Positions 1 through 6,301 of a stretch of DNA of 14,302 nt are shown here, one piece after another. The DNA is from Methanosarcinales archaeon (GTDB lineage: Archaea; Halobacteriota; Syntropharchaeia; Alkanophagales; Methanospirareceae), in the NCBI GenBank assembly GCA_016649585.1, contig JAENXH010000015.1, positions 1 to 14,302 of the forward strand, read 5' to 3'. A program made the translations under genes and the position numbers. The notes below the pieces were generated by a model that saw only the letters and a list, made by a program, of their open reading frames with translations, was not told where the DNA came from and did not search any database. Position 1 is the stretch's first letter; each line of letters opens with the position of its first letter.

Positions 1-17
1 TGTAAGGGTTTAGTTAG

Positions 18-40
18 TTTTCTTTTATGAAAAGAAAAAG
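18..40 (-). terminator. Putative argS terminator
   Basis: Just past the argS stop there is an inverted repeat, TTTTCTTTT (18-26) and AAAAGAAAA (30-38), with a 3-base centre. On the minus strand this gives two T-runs (CTTTTTCTTTTC). Archaeal termination mostly depends on T-rich tracts, so this is the likely argS transcript end. Inferred from sequence only. Confidence 0.4.
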
Positions 41-45
41 TGTTT

Positions 46-1734
46 TTACATCTCATCCGGTGCTTCTATGCCCAATACATCTAAAACATCACGTAAACCA
101 ATTAGTGCACAGTCTACAAGAGCCAGCCGCGATTTTCTTAGCTCGGCCTCTGCAGTTAACACCGGGCAATCTTTATAAAACAAATTGAAAGTTTCGGCAA
201 GCTCTCGTGCAGATTTAGCAACCTGATGCACCTTTAAATTTGCGGACGCTTCCTCTATGATATTGCCGAGCTTGGATAACTTCCTTATCAATTCTATTTC
301 GCTCGGCTCTTTCAGCAGCGCGGCATTGTAATCCTCACTCACTGCGTAGCCCTTCTCCTCCGCAGCTCGTAGTATACTGTACGCGCGTGCATGCGAATAT
401 TGAATGAACGGCGCACCTTTCTTCTCTATGTCCAGCGCATCGTCAAAATCGAACACGATATGTTTATCCGGCGATACCTTCACCATGTCGTACCGCAATG
501 CGCCGATCCCCACTTTGCGTGCGATTTCACGCTTCTTGCTTTCATCTAAATCGCTCCTTCTCTTATCCACTTCCGTATACGCCTGTTCCTCAATCTTCTC
601 CATTAGCTCGTCTGCTGAGATGTATCTTCCTGCTCGTGTAGACAGAGAACCCGATGGCAAAGAGACAAACGCGAAGATAACGAATTCCGGCGATTTAACG
701 CCCAGTAGTTCCAGCGCTTTTGCCAATTGCTGCGAGACTAACTCGTGGTCTTTACCAAATACGTCTATCACCCGGTCACAGTTCTTGCCTTTCCAGCGGT
801 GATACGCGAGGTCTCTTGTAGTGTACAGCGAAGTCCCATCAGTTCTTTGTATCACCAACGCTTTCTCAATCCCCTCCAGTTGCAGTAAAATAGCAGCGCC
901 TTCGCGTTTAATATCGCCTTTCTGCTTTAACTCCTCGATTACCTCTTTCACCGCTCCGCGTCTCGCAAATTCGCTCTCCCACACGAATACAACCTGCTGA
1001 ATATTCAAACGCTCAAAGGATGTTTGAATGCCAGAAAGACATTTCTGCACGGCGGCTTCGTATTTCTGCACGACTTCCTCATTGCCTGCCTCGTATCGTC
1101 TCATGAGTTCCCCTACTTCATCCAAAAGTTCACTATTCTCCTCCAGCATTCTGTTTGCCGCGATGTAAACGTCAGCCACGGCATGGTCCGCTTTTTTAGT
1201 TTCATCGTAAGCAAGTCTTTCCGCACCCCACACGACAACTGCTATTTGCCGTCCCATATCATTCAGATAATACTGCGTTTCCACCTCATAACCAGCACGC
1301 TTTAATACCCGTACCAGCACGTCGCCAATAATAGCGTTTCTGAGATGCCCTATGTGCAGAGGGCCGTCGGGATTCGCCGAGGTATGCTCAAGTATAATCT
1401 TCTCTCTCTTCTCCTCAGGGGGCGCTATTTCCCCAGTTATAGCCTGCAATGTCTTCTGCAAGAAGGAATCGTTCACAAAGAAGTTAATATAAGGGCCGAC
1501 CGCAACTGCATCTGCTATTAACGTGTTTTCAACAGGTATTGCAAGATGATTTACAATATCCTCTGCGATAATTGCAGGGGATTTTTTATATGGGCGAGCT
1601 AAGGAGAAAGCAATTCGTGATGCGAGATCCGCATGTTCACTCTCCTCTAAATCTACTCCCTTATATTCATACGAGGCCTTTTCCAATGCTTCTTTCAGCA
1701 CGCGTTCCACTTCCTTTTTGAATTCGAGAAACAT
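46..1734 (-). CDS. argS: Arginyl-tRNA synthetase (class Ia)
   Basis: Cytoplasmic enzyme that charges tRNA-Arg with arginine using ATP. The 562-residue product has the family layout: N-terminal add-on domain (about 1-85), Rossmann catalytic core with the HIGH motif at residues 127-130 in the context NPDGPLHIGHLRNAIIGD, the conserved YTTRDLAYHRW stretch near 304-314, and a C-terminal DALR anticodon-binding helical domain from about 445 (FIQYSHARAYSILR) to the end. The KMSKS loop reads SLSTR at 363-367, so the usual first lysine is a serine. The substitute lysine that some ArgRS carry three residues before HIGH is a glycine here (G124). The ATG at 1734 is preceded by a TATA-like box at 1761-1770, which implies a very short leader. 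The gene is divergent from dphB. Length and conserved segments are complete, so I regard it as intact. Confidence 0.97.
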   Translation of the reverse strand: MFLEFKKEVERVLKEALEKASYEYKGVDLEESEHADLASRIAFSLARPYKKSPAIIAEDIVNHLAIPVENTLIADAVAVGPYINFFVNDSFLQKTLQAITGEIAPPEEKREKIILEHTSANPDGPLHIGHLRNAIIGDVLVRVLKRAGYEVETQYYLNDMGRQIAVVVWGAERLAYDETKKADHAVADVYIAANRMLEENSELLDEVGELMRRYEAGNEEVVQKYEAAVQKCLSGIQTSFERLNIQQVVFVWESEFARRGAVKEVIEELKQKGDIKREGAAILLQLEGIEKALVIQRTDGTSLYTTRDLAYHRWKGKNCDRVIDVFGKDHELVSQQLAKALELLGVKSPEFVIFAFVSLPSGSLSTRAGRYISADELMEKIEEQAYTEVDKRRSDLDESKKREIARKVGIGALRYDMVKVSPDKHIVFDFDDALDIEKKGAPFIQYSHARAYSILRAAEEKGYAVSEDYNAALLKEPSEIELIRKLSKLGNIIEEASANLKVHQVAKSARELAETFNLFYKDCPVLTAEAELRKSRLALVDCALIGLRDVLDVLGIEAPDEM

Positions 1735-1760
1735 GATCTGTGATAGTAGTTGGTATTTGG

Positions 1761-1770
1761 CTTTTTAAAG
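1761..1770 (-). promoter_or_regulatory. TATA-like box of argS
   Basis: On the minus strand this reads CTTTAAAAAG, centred about 31 bases before the argS ATG. That is the archaeal TATA-to-start distance expected for a leaderless or nearly leaderless transcript. Confidence 0.45.
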
Positions 1771-1787
1771 ATTTTTTCGTTCCCATA

Positions 1788-1811
1788 AACGCTTGTGTGA
1801 AGCACAACGTT
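1788..1811. repeat. Imperfect inverted repeat before dphB
   Basis: AACG-C-TTGTG, a 5-base loop TGAAG, then CACAA-CGTT: nine complementary pairs interrupted by one unpaired C. It lies in the argS/dphB divergent spacer and ends 1 base before the TATA-like box of dphB, a position suited to a regulator site. No regulator is known to me. Confidence 0.3.
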
Positions 1812-1812
1812 T

Positions 1813-1821
1813 CTTAAAAAC
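1813..1821 (+). promoter_or_regulatory. TATA-like box of dphB
   Basis: CTTAAAAAC, centred about 34 bases before the dphB ATG at 1851, predicts a transcript start within about ten bases of the start codon. Confidence 0.4.
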
Positions 1822-1850
1822 ATTTCTTCTGGTAAAAGAAAGAGTTATGC

Positions 1851-2612
1851 ATGCTCACTTTCGTAGGTCTCGGCTTGTACGATGAGAAGGACATAACCGT
1901 GAAAGGGTTAGAGGCGATAAGAGCGGCCGATACGGTTTTTGCAGAATTTTACACCTCGCCGTTAGGCGGTAAAACGATAGAAAAGATGGAGGAGGAGTAC
2001 GGCAAACGAATTGCCCTGTTAGAGCGCAGCGATATAGAGGAGCATGCAGAAGAGATAATTTTAAAGCGCGCAAAGCACCAAAACGTGGTTTTGCTCAGCG
2101 GAGGCGATGCGATGATTGCCACCACGCATGTTGATCTGCGGCTTAGAGCGATAGACATGGGGATCGAGACGAGAATAATACATGCGCCTTCCATCTCATC
2201 GGCAGTTGCTGGGATCTGCGGGCTTCAGAATTACAAGTTCGGTAAATCCACAACGGTGTCTCCTCCTTACAGGGAGGTTATATCCGAAGTACCTTACGAC
2301 ACGATACGAGCGAACAAAGAGGGGGGTTTGCATACACTGCTTTATCTTGATCTTTCGATGAGCATAAACGATGCGCTAAGGCTGCTGGATGCCGTTGAAG
2401 ATAAAAGAGGCGAAGAGCTACTAAAAAAATCAGTACTTGTTGGAATAGCGAGGGCGGGCTCTGATAAGCCGGTTGTGAAAGCGGATTATTTGGCTGCATT
2501 GAAGAACTACGATTTTGGTGAGCTTCCGCATGTGCTCGTTGTTCCTGGCGAACTCCATTTTTTAGAGCAGGAGGCGTTAATGAAGATTGCACAAGCTCCA
2601 GCAGGTATTTAA
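1851..2612 (+). CDS. dphB: Diphthine synthase
   Basis: S-adenosylmethionine-dependent methyltransferase that trimethylates the modified histidine intermediate on elongation factor 2 during diphthamide synthesis. The 253-residue length is normal for archaeal DphB. It opens with the family signature MLTFVGLGLYDEKDIT and the segment LEAIRAADTVFAEFYTS (20-36). The SAM-binding loop is LLSGGDAMIATTH (81-93). Next come HAPSISSAVAGICGLQNYKFG (111-131) and VSPPYR, all typical of the tetrapyrrole-methylase fold used by DphB. The loop has GGDAM where most members I know read GGDPM, a conservative change that need not impair function. Monocistronic by appearance: argS is divergent upstream and a regulator gene is convergent downstream. 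Confidence 0.95.
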   Translation: MLTFVGLGLYDEKDITVKGLEAIRAADTVFAEFYTSPLGGKTIEKMEEEYGKRIALLERSDIEEHAEEIILKRAKHQNVVLLSGGDAMIATTHVDLRLRAIDMGIETRIIHAPSISSAVAGICGLQNYKFGKSTTVSPPYREVISEVPYDTIRANKEGGLHTLLYLDLSMSINDALRLLDAVEDKRGEELLKKSVLVGIARAGSDKPVVKADYLAALKNYDFGELPHVLVVPGELHFLEQEALMKIAQAPAGI

Positions 2613-2632
2613 GCCCACATGCTGGTTTAATC
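2598..2632 (+). terminator. Possible dphB terminator hairpin
   Basis: CCAGCA (2598-2603) and TGCTGG (2620-2625) can pair across the dphB stop codon and are followed by TTTAATCT, with a pyrimidine-rich stretch at 2634-2650. The stem is short and the loop is 16 bases, so this is only a candidate. The rest of the 160-base spacer to 2772 shows nothing I recognise apart from a small TTGCG-AGAG-CGCAA hairpin at 2750-2763. Confidence 0.25.
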
Positions 2633-2772
2633 TACCATCTCTTTTCCCCTACACCAGCTAAGGTTGCGCTACATAACGATTGATACACGTAACGCACGTC
2701 TTCTTATAGCCCACAAACTAAGCAAGCTGATTTACTAATCTCCGAGATATTGCGAGAGCGCAAAGCTAAATC

Positions 2773-3066
2773 TTAAAGCTTATTTTTAATCTCAGCAATC
2801 ACGCCCTCCACTTTGTCGGTCACCCAGTATTTCCTTATCGCCTTTCCCTTCGACTTCGGGCTTTCGGATATTTCGTACTTACTTTTCACGAATCCACATT
2901 CTTCCAGAGCAAGCAGATGATAAGAAACGAGTCGTCTTTCTTCGCCCATCACTTTGCTTATCAGATTTATGTGCATCGGCTTCTCTACCAGCAGCTCCAC
3001 TATTCTATATCGTATCGGATGCAAGAGCACATGCGCATCCTTTACTAAATCATCTTCGATTTTCAT
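2773..3066 (-). CDS. ArsR-like winged-helix regulator
   Basis: Small DNA-binding protein, 97 residues from the ATG at 3066. It carries a single winged helix-turn-helix: an HPIRYRIVELLVEK first helix, the HINLISKVMGEERRLVSYHLLALEECGFVKSK recognition region, and a basic wing with SPKSKGKAIRKYWVT. This pattern fits the ArsR/HTH_20 type common in methanogens. No metal-binding cysteine pair is visible, so the signal sensed cannot be predicted. A GTG at 3087 would add seven residues (MLRKESS), but a TATA-like box (TTTATAA on the minus strand, 3091-3097) predicts a transcript start near 3068, which favours the ATG. The gene lies downstream of the channel gene on the same strand with 88 bases between and appears to have its own promoter. 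Targets are unknown. Confidence 0.85.
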   Translation of the reverse strand: MKIEDDLVKDAHVLLHPIRYRIVELLVEKPMHINLISKVMGEERRLVSYHLLALEECGFVKSKYEISESPKSKGKAIRKYWVTDKVEGVIAEIKNKL

Positions 3067-3090
3067 ACTACTTTCTTTCCTTAACACTAC

Positions 3091-3098
3091 TTATAAAC
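3091..3098 (-). promoter_or_regulatory. TATA-like box of the HTH gene
   Basis: GTTTATAA on the minus strand, centred about 28 bases before the ATG at 3066. It supports that ATG rather than the upstream GTG as the true start. A second A/T-rich candidate lies at 3103-3111. Confidence 0.45.
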
Positions 3099-3154
3099 TT
3101 TTCGCTTTTAAACGAGGTATATGAAAATGTGTATCGCAACACGAACGTGCTTTT

Positions 3155-4126
3155 CTATTTAGAAGAAACCCACTCTTCAAGCTTATCCAACAATTCTTTC
3201 TTCCCTATGACCACAACGGTATCGCCTTCTTTTATTTCATCTTCAGGACCAACGTTAGGTATGACCTTCCCCTCTCTAATTATCGCAACTATTGACGTTC
3301 CTATTCTTTCCTTTATCCGCAGTTCTTTTACTTTCTTATTTGCAATTTTTGCACCTTTTTCTACCGTTAAACTTTCTAACGATGCCTCTCCTGTTTTCGT
3401 AGCGAACTCCAAGAAATCAACAATCGCCGGCTTTGTCAAGCTCTTCGCCAACCTTCTCCCTCCTATTTCTTCTATCATAACCGCTTTTTTCACGCCAATG
3501 CTGTACAGCCTTTTAGCAGCCTCTTTCGAACTCGCTCTCGTCACCATCTCCAGGTCTTTATTGAGTTCTTTCGCCGTAATGCACAGGAATAAATTATCAG
3601 AATCCGAAGGGAGTGTGGATACCAATCCAGAAGCTCGTTCCACGCCTGCGTCTATCAAAATCGCATCCTTTGTTGCATCGCCCTCCACTACTGGTATCTC
3701 CTTCTTCCTCAGTTCTTTTATCATCTCTGGGTCGTGCTCTATTACTACAAGGTCCAAGCCTTCGCTTCTAAGTTCATCTACTATTACGTTCCCGGTGCGG
3801 CCTCCACCGCAGATGATCATGTGATTTTTCATCTTTGCCACACTCCTTTTAGCCCTTGCTATACCAAAAGCGACGTGTAATCTTCCTTCCAGTACAGATC
3901 CTATAATCCCCGTTAGCACATATATAGCTACACCAACGCCTGATAGGCTTAATCCTGCCGTGAATATTTTCCCGGTGGGTGTCTCCGGAACTATATCTCC
4001 ATACCCCACGGTGGTAATTGTGGTGATAGTCAGGTATAAAGCGTCGAAAGGGTCCAGCCCTTCGAGATACCAAAAGCCAACTACTCCTATCGCAACTACC
4101 GTGAATAATAAACAAATACCGATCAA
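3155..4126 (-). CDS. MthK-like potassium channel with RCK/TrkA domains
   Basis: Membrane potassium channel gated by a cytoplasmic regulatory domain. From the TTG at 4126 the 323-residue product has one transmembrane helix (1-20), a pore helix, the selectivity filter TVGYGD (39-44) and a second transmembrane helix (53-78). A TrkA-N/RCK Rossmann domain follows from about 101, with the nucleotide-loop sequence IICGGGRTGN, the acidic strand end VVIEHD and the VVEGDAT loop. A TrkA-C domain occupies about 240-323. This is the architecture of MthK. The 5' end is irregular: a good ribosome site at 4160-4165 is followed by an ATG-TAA (4156-4151) in the channel frame. The codons between that stop and the TTG (D T E P I R H A) still look coding. 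The native start may be damaged, or TTG may be used as an internal start. The lost residues precede the first helix, so the channel could still work. Confidence 0.9.
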   Translation of the reverse strand: MIGICLLFTVVAIGVVGFWYLEGLDPFDALYLTITTITTVGYGDIVPETPTGKIFTAGLSLSGVGVAIYVLTGIIGSVLEGRLHVAFGIARAKRSVAKMKNHMIICGGGRTGNVIVDELRSEGLDLVVIEHDPEMIKELRKKEIPVVEGDATKDAILIDAGVERASGLVSTLPSDSDNLFLCITAKELNKDLEMVTRASSKEAAKRLYSIGVKKAVMIEEIGGRRLAKSLTKPAIVDFLEFATKTGEASLESLTVEKGAKIANKKVKELRIKERIGTSIVAIIREGKVIPNVGPEDEIKEGDTVVVIGKKELLDKLEEWVSSK

Positions 4127-4156
4127 TGCGTGTCGTATTGGTTCCGTATCTTACAT

Positions 4157-4165
4157 ACACCTCCT
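4157..4165 (-). promoter_or_regulatory. Ribosome binding site and start-stop of the channel gene
   Basis: The minus strand reads AGGAGGTGT directly before ATG TAA. This is a near-perfect complement of the archaeal 16S 3' end, but it serves an ATG whose next codon is a stop. The GTG inside it opens a different frame (M Y V R Y G T N) that overlaps the channel without matching any protein I know. The site marks where translation of the channel gene was originally set to begin. Confidence 0.6.
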
Positions 4166-4195
4166 AATTGATGACGTTATGGTTACTACATCCCT

Positions 4196-4204
4196 CTTAA
4201 AAAG
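4196..4204 (-). promoter_or_regulatory. TATA-like box of the channel gene
   Basis: CTTTTTAAG on the minus strand predicts transcription starting near 4174, about ten bases before the ribosome site at 4160-4165. This supports translation having been meant to start near 4156 rather than at the TTG at 4126. Confidence 0.4.
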
Positions 4205-4207
4205 CAT

Positions 4208-4232
4208 CTTATTAATTAATTCTGATAATAAG
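4208..4232. repeat. Inverted repeat CTTATTA / TAATAAG
   Basis: Perfect 7-base arms at 4208-4214 and 4226-4232 with an 11-base A/T-rich centre. It lies just upstream of the channel TATA-like box and downstream of the histidine kinase remnant. It could be an operator of the channel gene or the old terminator of the kinase gene; the sequence does not decide. Confidence 0.3.
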
Positions 4233-4273
4233 AGAAGACATTTTCTACTCTTCACTTTTTAATAGCTACTCCT

Positions 4274-4543
4274 TCACACCACCGGCAGCGTAAAACAAAC
4301 CGTGCACCCTTTGCCCTTTTCTGATTCTATCCATATACGACCTCCGTGTACCTCAATTATCCGTTTCACGATCGCAAGCCCTGCACCCGTGCCCTTGCCA
4401 CTCTCATCCACCTGGTAAAACAAATCGAAGACCTTCTCGTGCTGACTTGGATCCATTCCTATACCATTGTCCTGCACAAAGAACACTCTCTCACCTATGT
4501 CAATGCGATGCCCGATCTCTATTTTCGGATGCGGCTGGTCTCC
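4274..4543 (-). pseudogene. Histidine kinase C-terminal remnant (HATPase)
   Basis: Only the last 90 or so codons of a sensor histidine kinase remain. Reading the minus strand from 4543, the frame encodes GDQPHPKIEIG, then the G1 box DNGIGM, the F box FDLFYQ, and the G2 box GTGAGLAIVKRIIEVHGG, ending with the usual WIESEKGKGCTVCFTLPV tail and a TGA stop. The N box, the phosphorylated histidine and all sensor domains are missing. The frame stays open to the junction but has no sensible start: an ATG at 4447-4449 lies inside G1, and a GTG inside the domain would start at 4486. The sequence switches at 4543-4549 to a methyltransferase remnant on the other strand. A catalytically useful product is very unlikely. 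Confidence 0.85.
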
Positions 4544-4545
4544 AC

Positions 4546-5039
4546 TATTCAGGTGTAGGCTGCTTCTCCATTATTATGGCGAAGATGCAACCGCAAACGA
4601 AGATTTATTCCATTGATCGGAATCCCTACGCGTATGAATACATGAACGAGAATGTGGCATTGAACAAGGTTGAGGAGAGGGTGATGCCAATTCTCGGCGA
4701 TGCAAGCGAAGAAGTGGAGATGTTAGAAGGCGTTGCGGACCGTGTTCTCATGCCGTTACCGGAACAGGCGCATGCATTCCTGTCATCTGCGGTACGTGCA
4801 TTGCGGATGTGTAAGGAAGGCGCTGAGGGAGGAGCACGAGGCGTGATACATTATTACGATGTTTCTACGGGAAGGAAAGATGGTGGTTTATTTAATATTC
4901 CCTTTGAAAGAGCACAAAATATTATCGCTTCTGCATTCGGGAACTCATTACTATACGAATAGAACTGGAAGAGAAGAGGATTGTGCGTTCTGTTGCGCCG
5001 CGAAGATATCATGTGGTTCTGGATTTGTGTGTAGTGTAG
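4546..5039 (+). pseudogene. Trm5-type tRNA (guanine-37-N1)-methyltransferase remnant
   Basis: The C-terminal two thirds of a Rossmann methyltransferase domain. It begins inside the SAM-binding glycine loop (YSGVGCFSIIMAK). It continues with IYSIDRNPYAYEYMNEN, VMPILGDASE, DRVLMPLPEQAHAFL and VIHYYDVSTGRKDG, a series that matches archaeal Trm5, which makes 1-methylguanosine at position 37 of tRNA. The upstream half, including the N-terminal domain and start codon, is absent. The frame closes early at the TAG at 4960-4962. After a shift of one net base the native C-terminus resumes (ELEEKRIVRSVAPRRYHVVLDLCVV) to the TAG at 5037-5039. The stretch with HYYT near 4946-4957 sits in the third frame, so more than one small indel is possible. 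Truncation plus frameshift make it a pseudogene. Taw2, a Trm5 relative, is an alternative parent. Confidence 0.85.
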
Positions 5040-5088
5040 TGAAGAGGAGCTGATCATGATTGCTCCGCTCTGGAACTTTATCAAAAAC

Positions 5089-5163
5089 TTAGCAGTTTCT
5101 TTTTGCTACTAATGGTGCTACAAATCAGTTCGTAGCCTATTTTAGCAGAAACTATATGCTAAA
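5089..5163. promoter_or_regulatory. Two operator-like sites TAGCA-N9-TGCTA
   Basis: Site 1 is TAGCA (5090-5094), 9 bases, TGCTA (5104-5108). Site 2 is TTTAGCA (5141-5147), 9 bases, TGCTAAA (5157-5163). Arms and spacer length are the same, and the centres are 53 bases apart, close to five turns of DNA. Site 2 touches the predicted TATA-like box of the amidohydrolase gene. This is what a repressor binding two operators would look like. No regulator is assigned. Confidence 0.45.
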
Positions 5164-5168
5164 TAAAG
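5161..5168 (+). promoter_or_regulatory. TATA-like box of the amidohydrolase operon
   Basis: AAATAAAG, centred about 32 bases before the ATG at 5197. It overlaps the right arm of the symmetric site at 5141-5163. CTTTTAAC at 5171-5178 is an alternative but lies too close to the ATG. Confidence 0.35.
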
Positions 5169-5196
5169 TCCTTTTAACTCTTGTTGGATATGCGGT

Positions 5197-6294
5197 ATGC
5201 AGAAGAATGAACTCACGCTTTCAGGAACAGTTGTATGGGGCGATGATTTTGAAGCGAAGGACGGGTATGTCGTAATTGAGAACGGAGCGATAAAAGAGAT
5301 TGGCGATAAAAAGATAGAAGCGGCGATAGAAGGCGTCATTATTCCTGCGTTCGTCAATGCACATACGCACATCGGCGATTCAGTGGCAAAAGAGCCGGAT
5401 TTTATGCCGCTTGAGAAGTTAGTGGGTCCTGGAGGGTTTAAGCATAGGATATTGGCTGAAACGCCTCATGAAACGCTGGTTTCAGCGATGAAAGATACCA
5501 TTGAGGACATGGTTGCCACTGGGACACAAATGTTTGCTGATTTCCGAGAAGGTGGTGTTTTGGGTGCGAGCGCGTTGAAGGATGCTTTGCGTTTATCTGG
5601 CGGGAGCGAGCAGTTACATGCGAAAATATTTGGTAGACATGCTACTGAAACGAGAACTGAGGATTTTAACGAGCTTTTTGAATCAGTTGATGGAATAGGC
5701 ATGAGCAGTGTCGCAGACTATCCAATGGAAGATGTCAAATCGTTAGCGGCGGAGGCGAAGCGCAGGAAGAAGATGTTTGCACTTCACGCGGGTGAAAATA
5801 ATGCGGATGACATAAACGGTGCGATAGACTTGGAACCTGATTTCATCGTGCACCTTCTAAATGCATCGCAGCAAAACTTCAGGACAATGCAGGATAAGAA
5901 CATAGCTGCTGTCGTCTGCGTTCGATCCAATCTGGTAACCGGTTTGGAATTGCCGCCGTTACAGCAGATGCTCGAATCAGGATTAATTGTGGGTGTCGGC
6001 ACAGATAACGTAATGCTCAATTCTCCTGATATGTTTTCTGAAATGGAATTCATCGCGAAGATTTTCCGGCTTGAAGAGCGAGAGGTGCTGAAGATGTGCA
6101 CGCTTAATTCCGCTCAGGTGCTGAAGGAATCGGTGGGTTCGATAGAAGAAGGTAAAAAGGCGAATTTAGTGGTGATTAGAACCGACACACCGAATATGCG
6201 AAACGTGCGAAATCCGATAAAAGGGGTGGTGAGAAGAGCGACACGTAACGACATAGCGGCTGTAATCTATGAAGGGGCGGTTGTAAGTTGTTGA
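5197..6294 (+). CDS. Metal-dependent amidohydrolase/deaminase (Atz/Trz-like)
   Basis: Amidohydrolase-superfamily enzyme of 365 residues, probably cytoplasmic. A small beta domain at the N-terminus leads into the HxH metal ligands H56 and H58 (FVNAHTHIGDS). Next come H197 and E200 in LHAGE, H219 in FIVHL and the catalytic aspartate D270 in GVGTDN, followed by the C-terminal SVGSIEEGKKANLVVI segment that rebuilds the beta domain. This set of residues marks the cytosine-deaminase/S-adenosylhomocysteine-deaminase/chlorohydrolase branch. The protein is about 50 residues shorter than typical methanogen 5'-deoxyadenosine or MTA/SAH deaminases, so the substrate cannot be named. It is followed after 7 bases by a geranylgeranyl-reductase-family gene, so the two are probably cotranscribed. 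The operator-like pair upstream suggests regulated expression. Confidence 0.85.
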   Translation: MQKNELTLSGTVVWGDDFEAKDGYVVIENGAIKEIGDKKIEAAIEGVIIPAFVNAHTHIGDSVAKEPDFMPLEKLVGPGGFKHRILAETPHETLVSAMKDTIEDMVATGTQMFADFREGGVLGASALKDALRLSGGSEQLHAKIFGRHATETRTEDFNELFESVDGIGMSSVADYPMEDVKSLAAEAKRRKKMFALHAGENNADDINGAIDLEPDFIVHLLNASQQNFRTMQDKNIAAVVCVRSNLVTGLELPPLQQMLESGLIVGVGTDNVMLNSPDMFSEMEFIAKIFRLEEREVLKMCTLNSAQVLKESVGSIEEGKKANLVVIRTDTPNMRNVRNPIKGVVRRATRNDIAAVIYEGAVVSC

Positions 6295-6301
6295 CGGACT
6301 A

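Noticed and set aside
404..1305. Plus-strand open frames inside argS
   Set aside because: Antisense shadows of a complete, well-conserved ArgS; no motifs.
3129..3824. 231-codon plus-strand frame opposite the channel
   Set aside because: Low-complexity antisense reading of the RCK domain; the channel frame is clearly the coding one.
3849..4160. Minus-strand 103-codon frame starting at the GTG in the ribosome site
   Set aside because: It overlaps the channel in another frame, and its sequence is the shifted reading of the channel's pore region. Only its first few codons are of interest, as a possible frameshifted start.
4447..4545. The 5' third of a plus-strand open frame 4447-4962 that could be taken as the N-terminus of the methyltransferase
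   Set aside because: It is the antisense of the histidine kinase HATPase region and matches no Trm5 sequence. Only the part from 4546 on is methyltransferase.
4859..5053. Short plus-strand open frame with several cysteines
   Set aside because: It is an out-of-frame reading of the Trm5 3' end. The native tail is read in another frame to 5037-5039.
5040..5196. Riboswitch or leader RNA before the amidohydrolase
   Set aside because: The likely transcript start is within about ten bases of the ATG, so the hairpin-capable sequences are upstream DNA and are better read as protein-binding sites.
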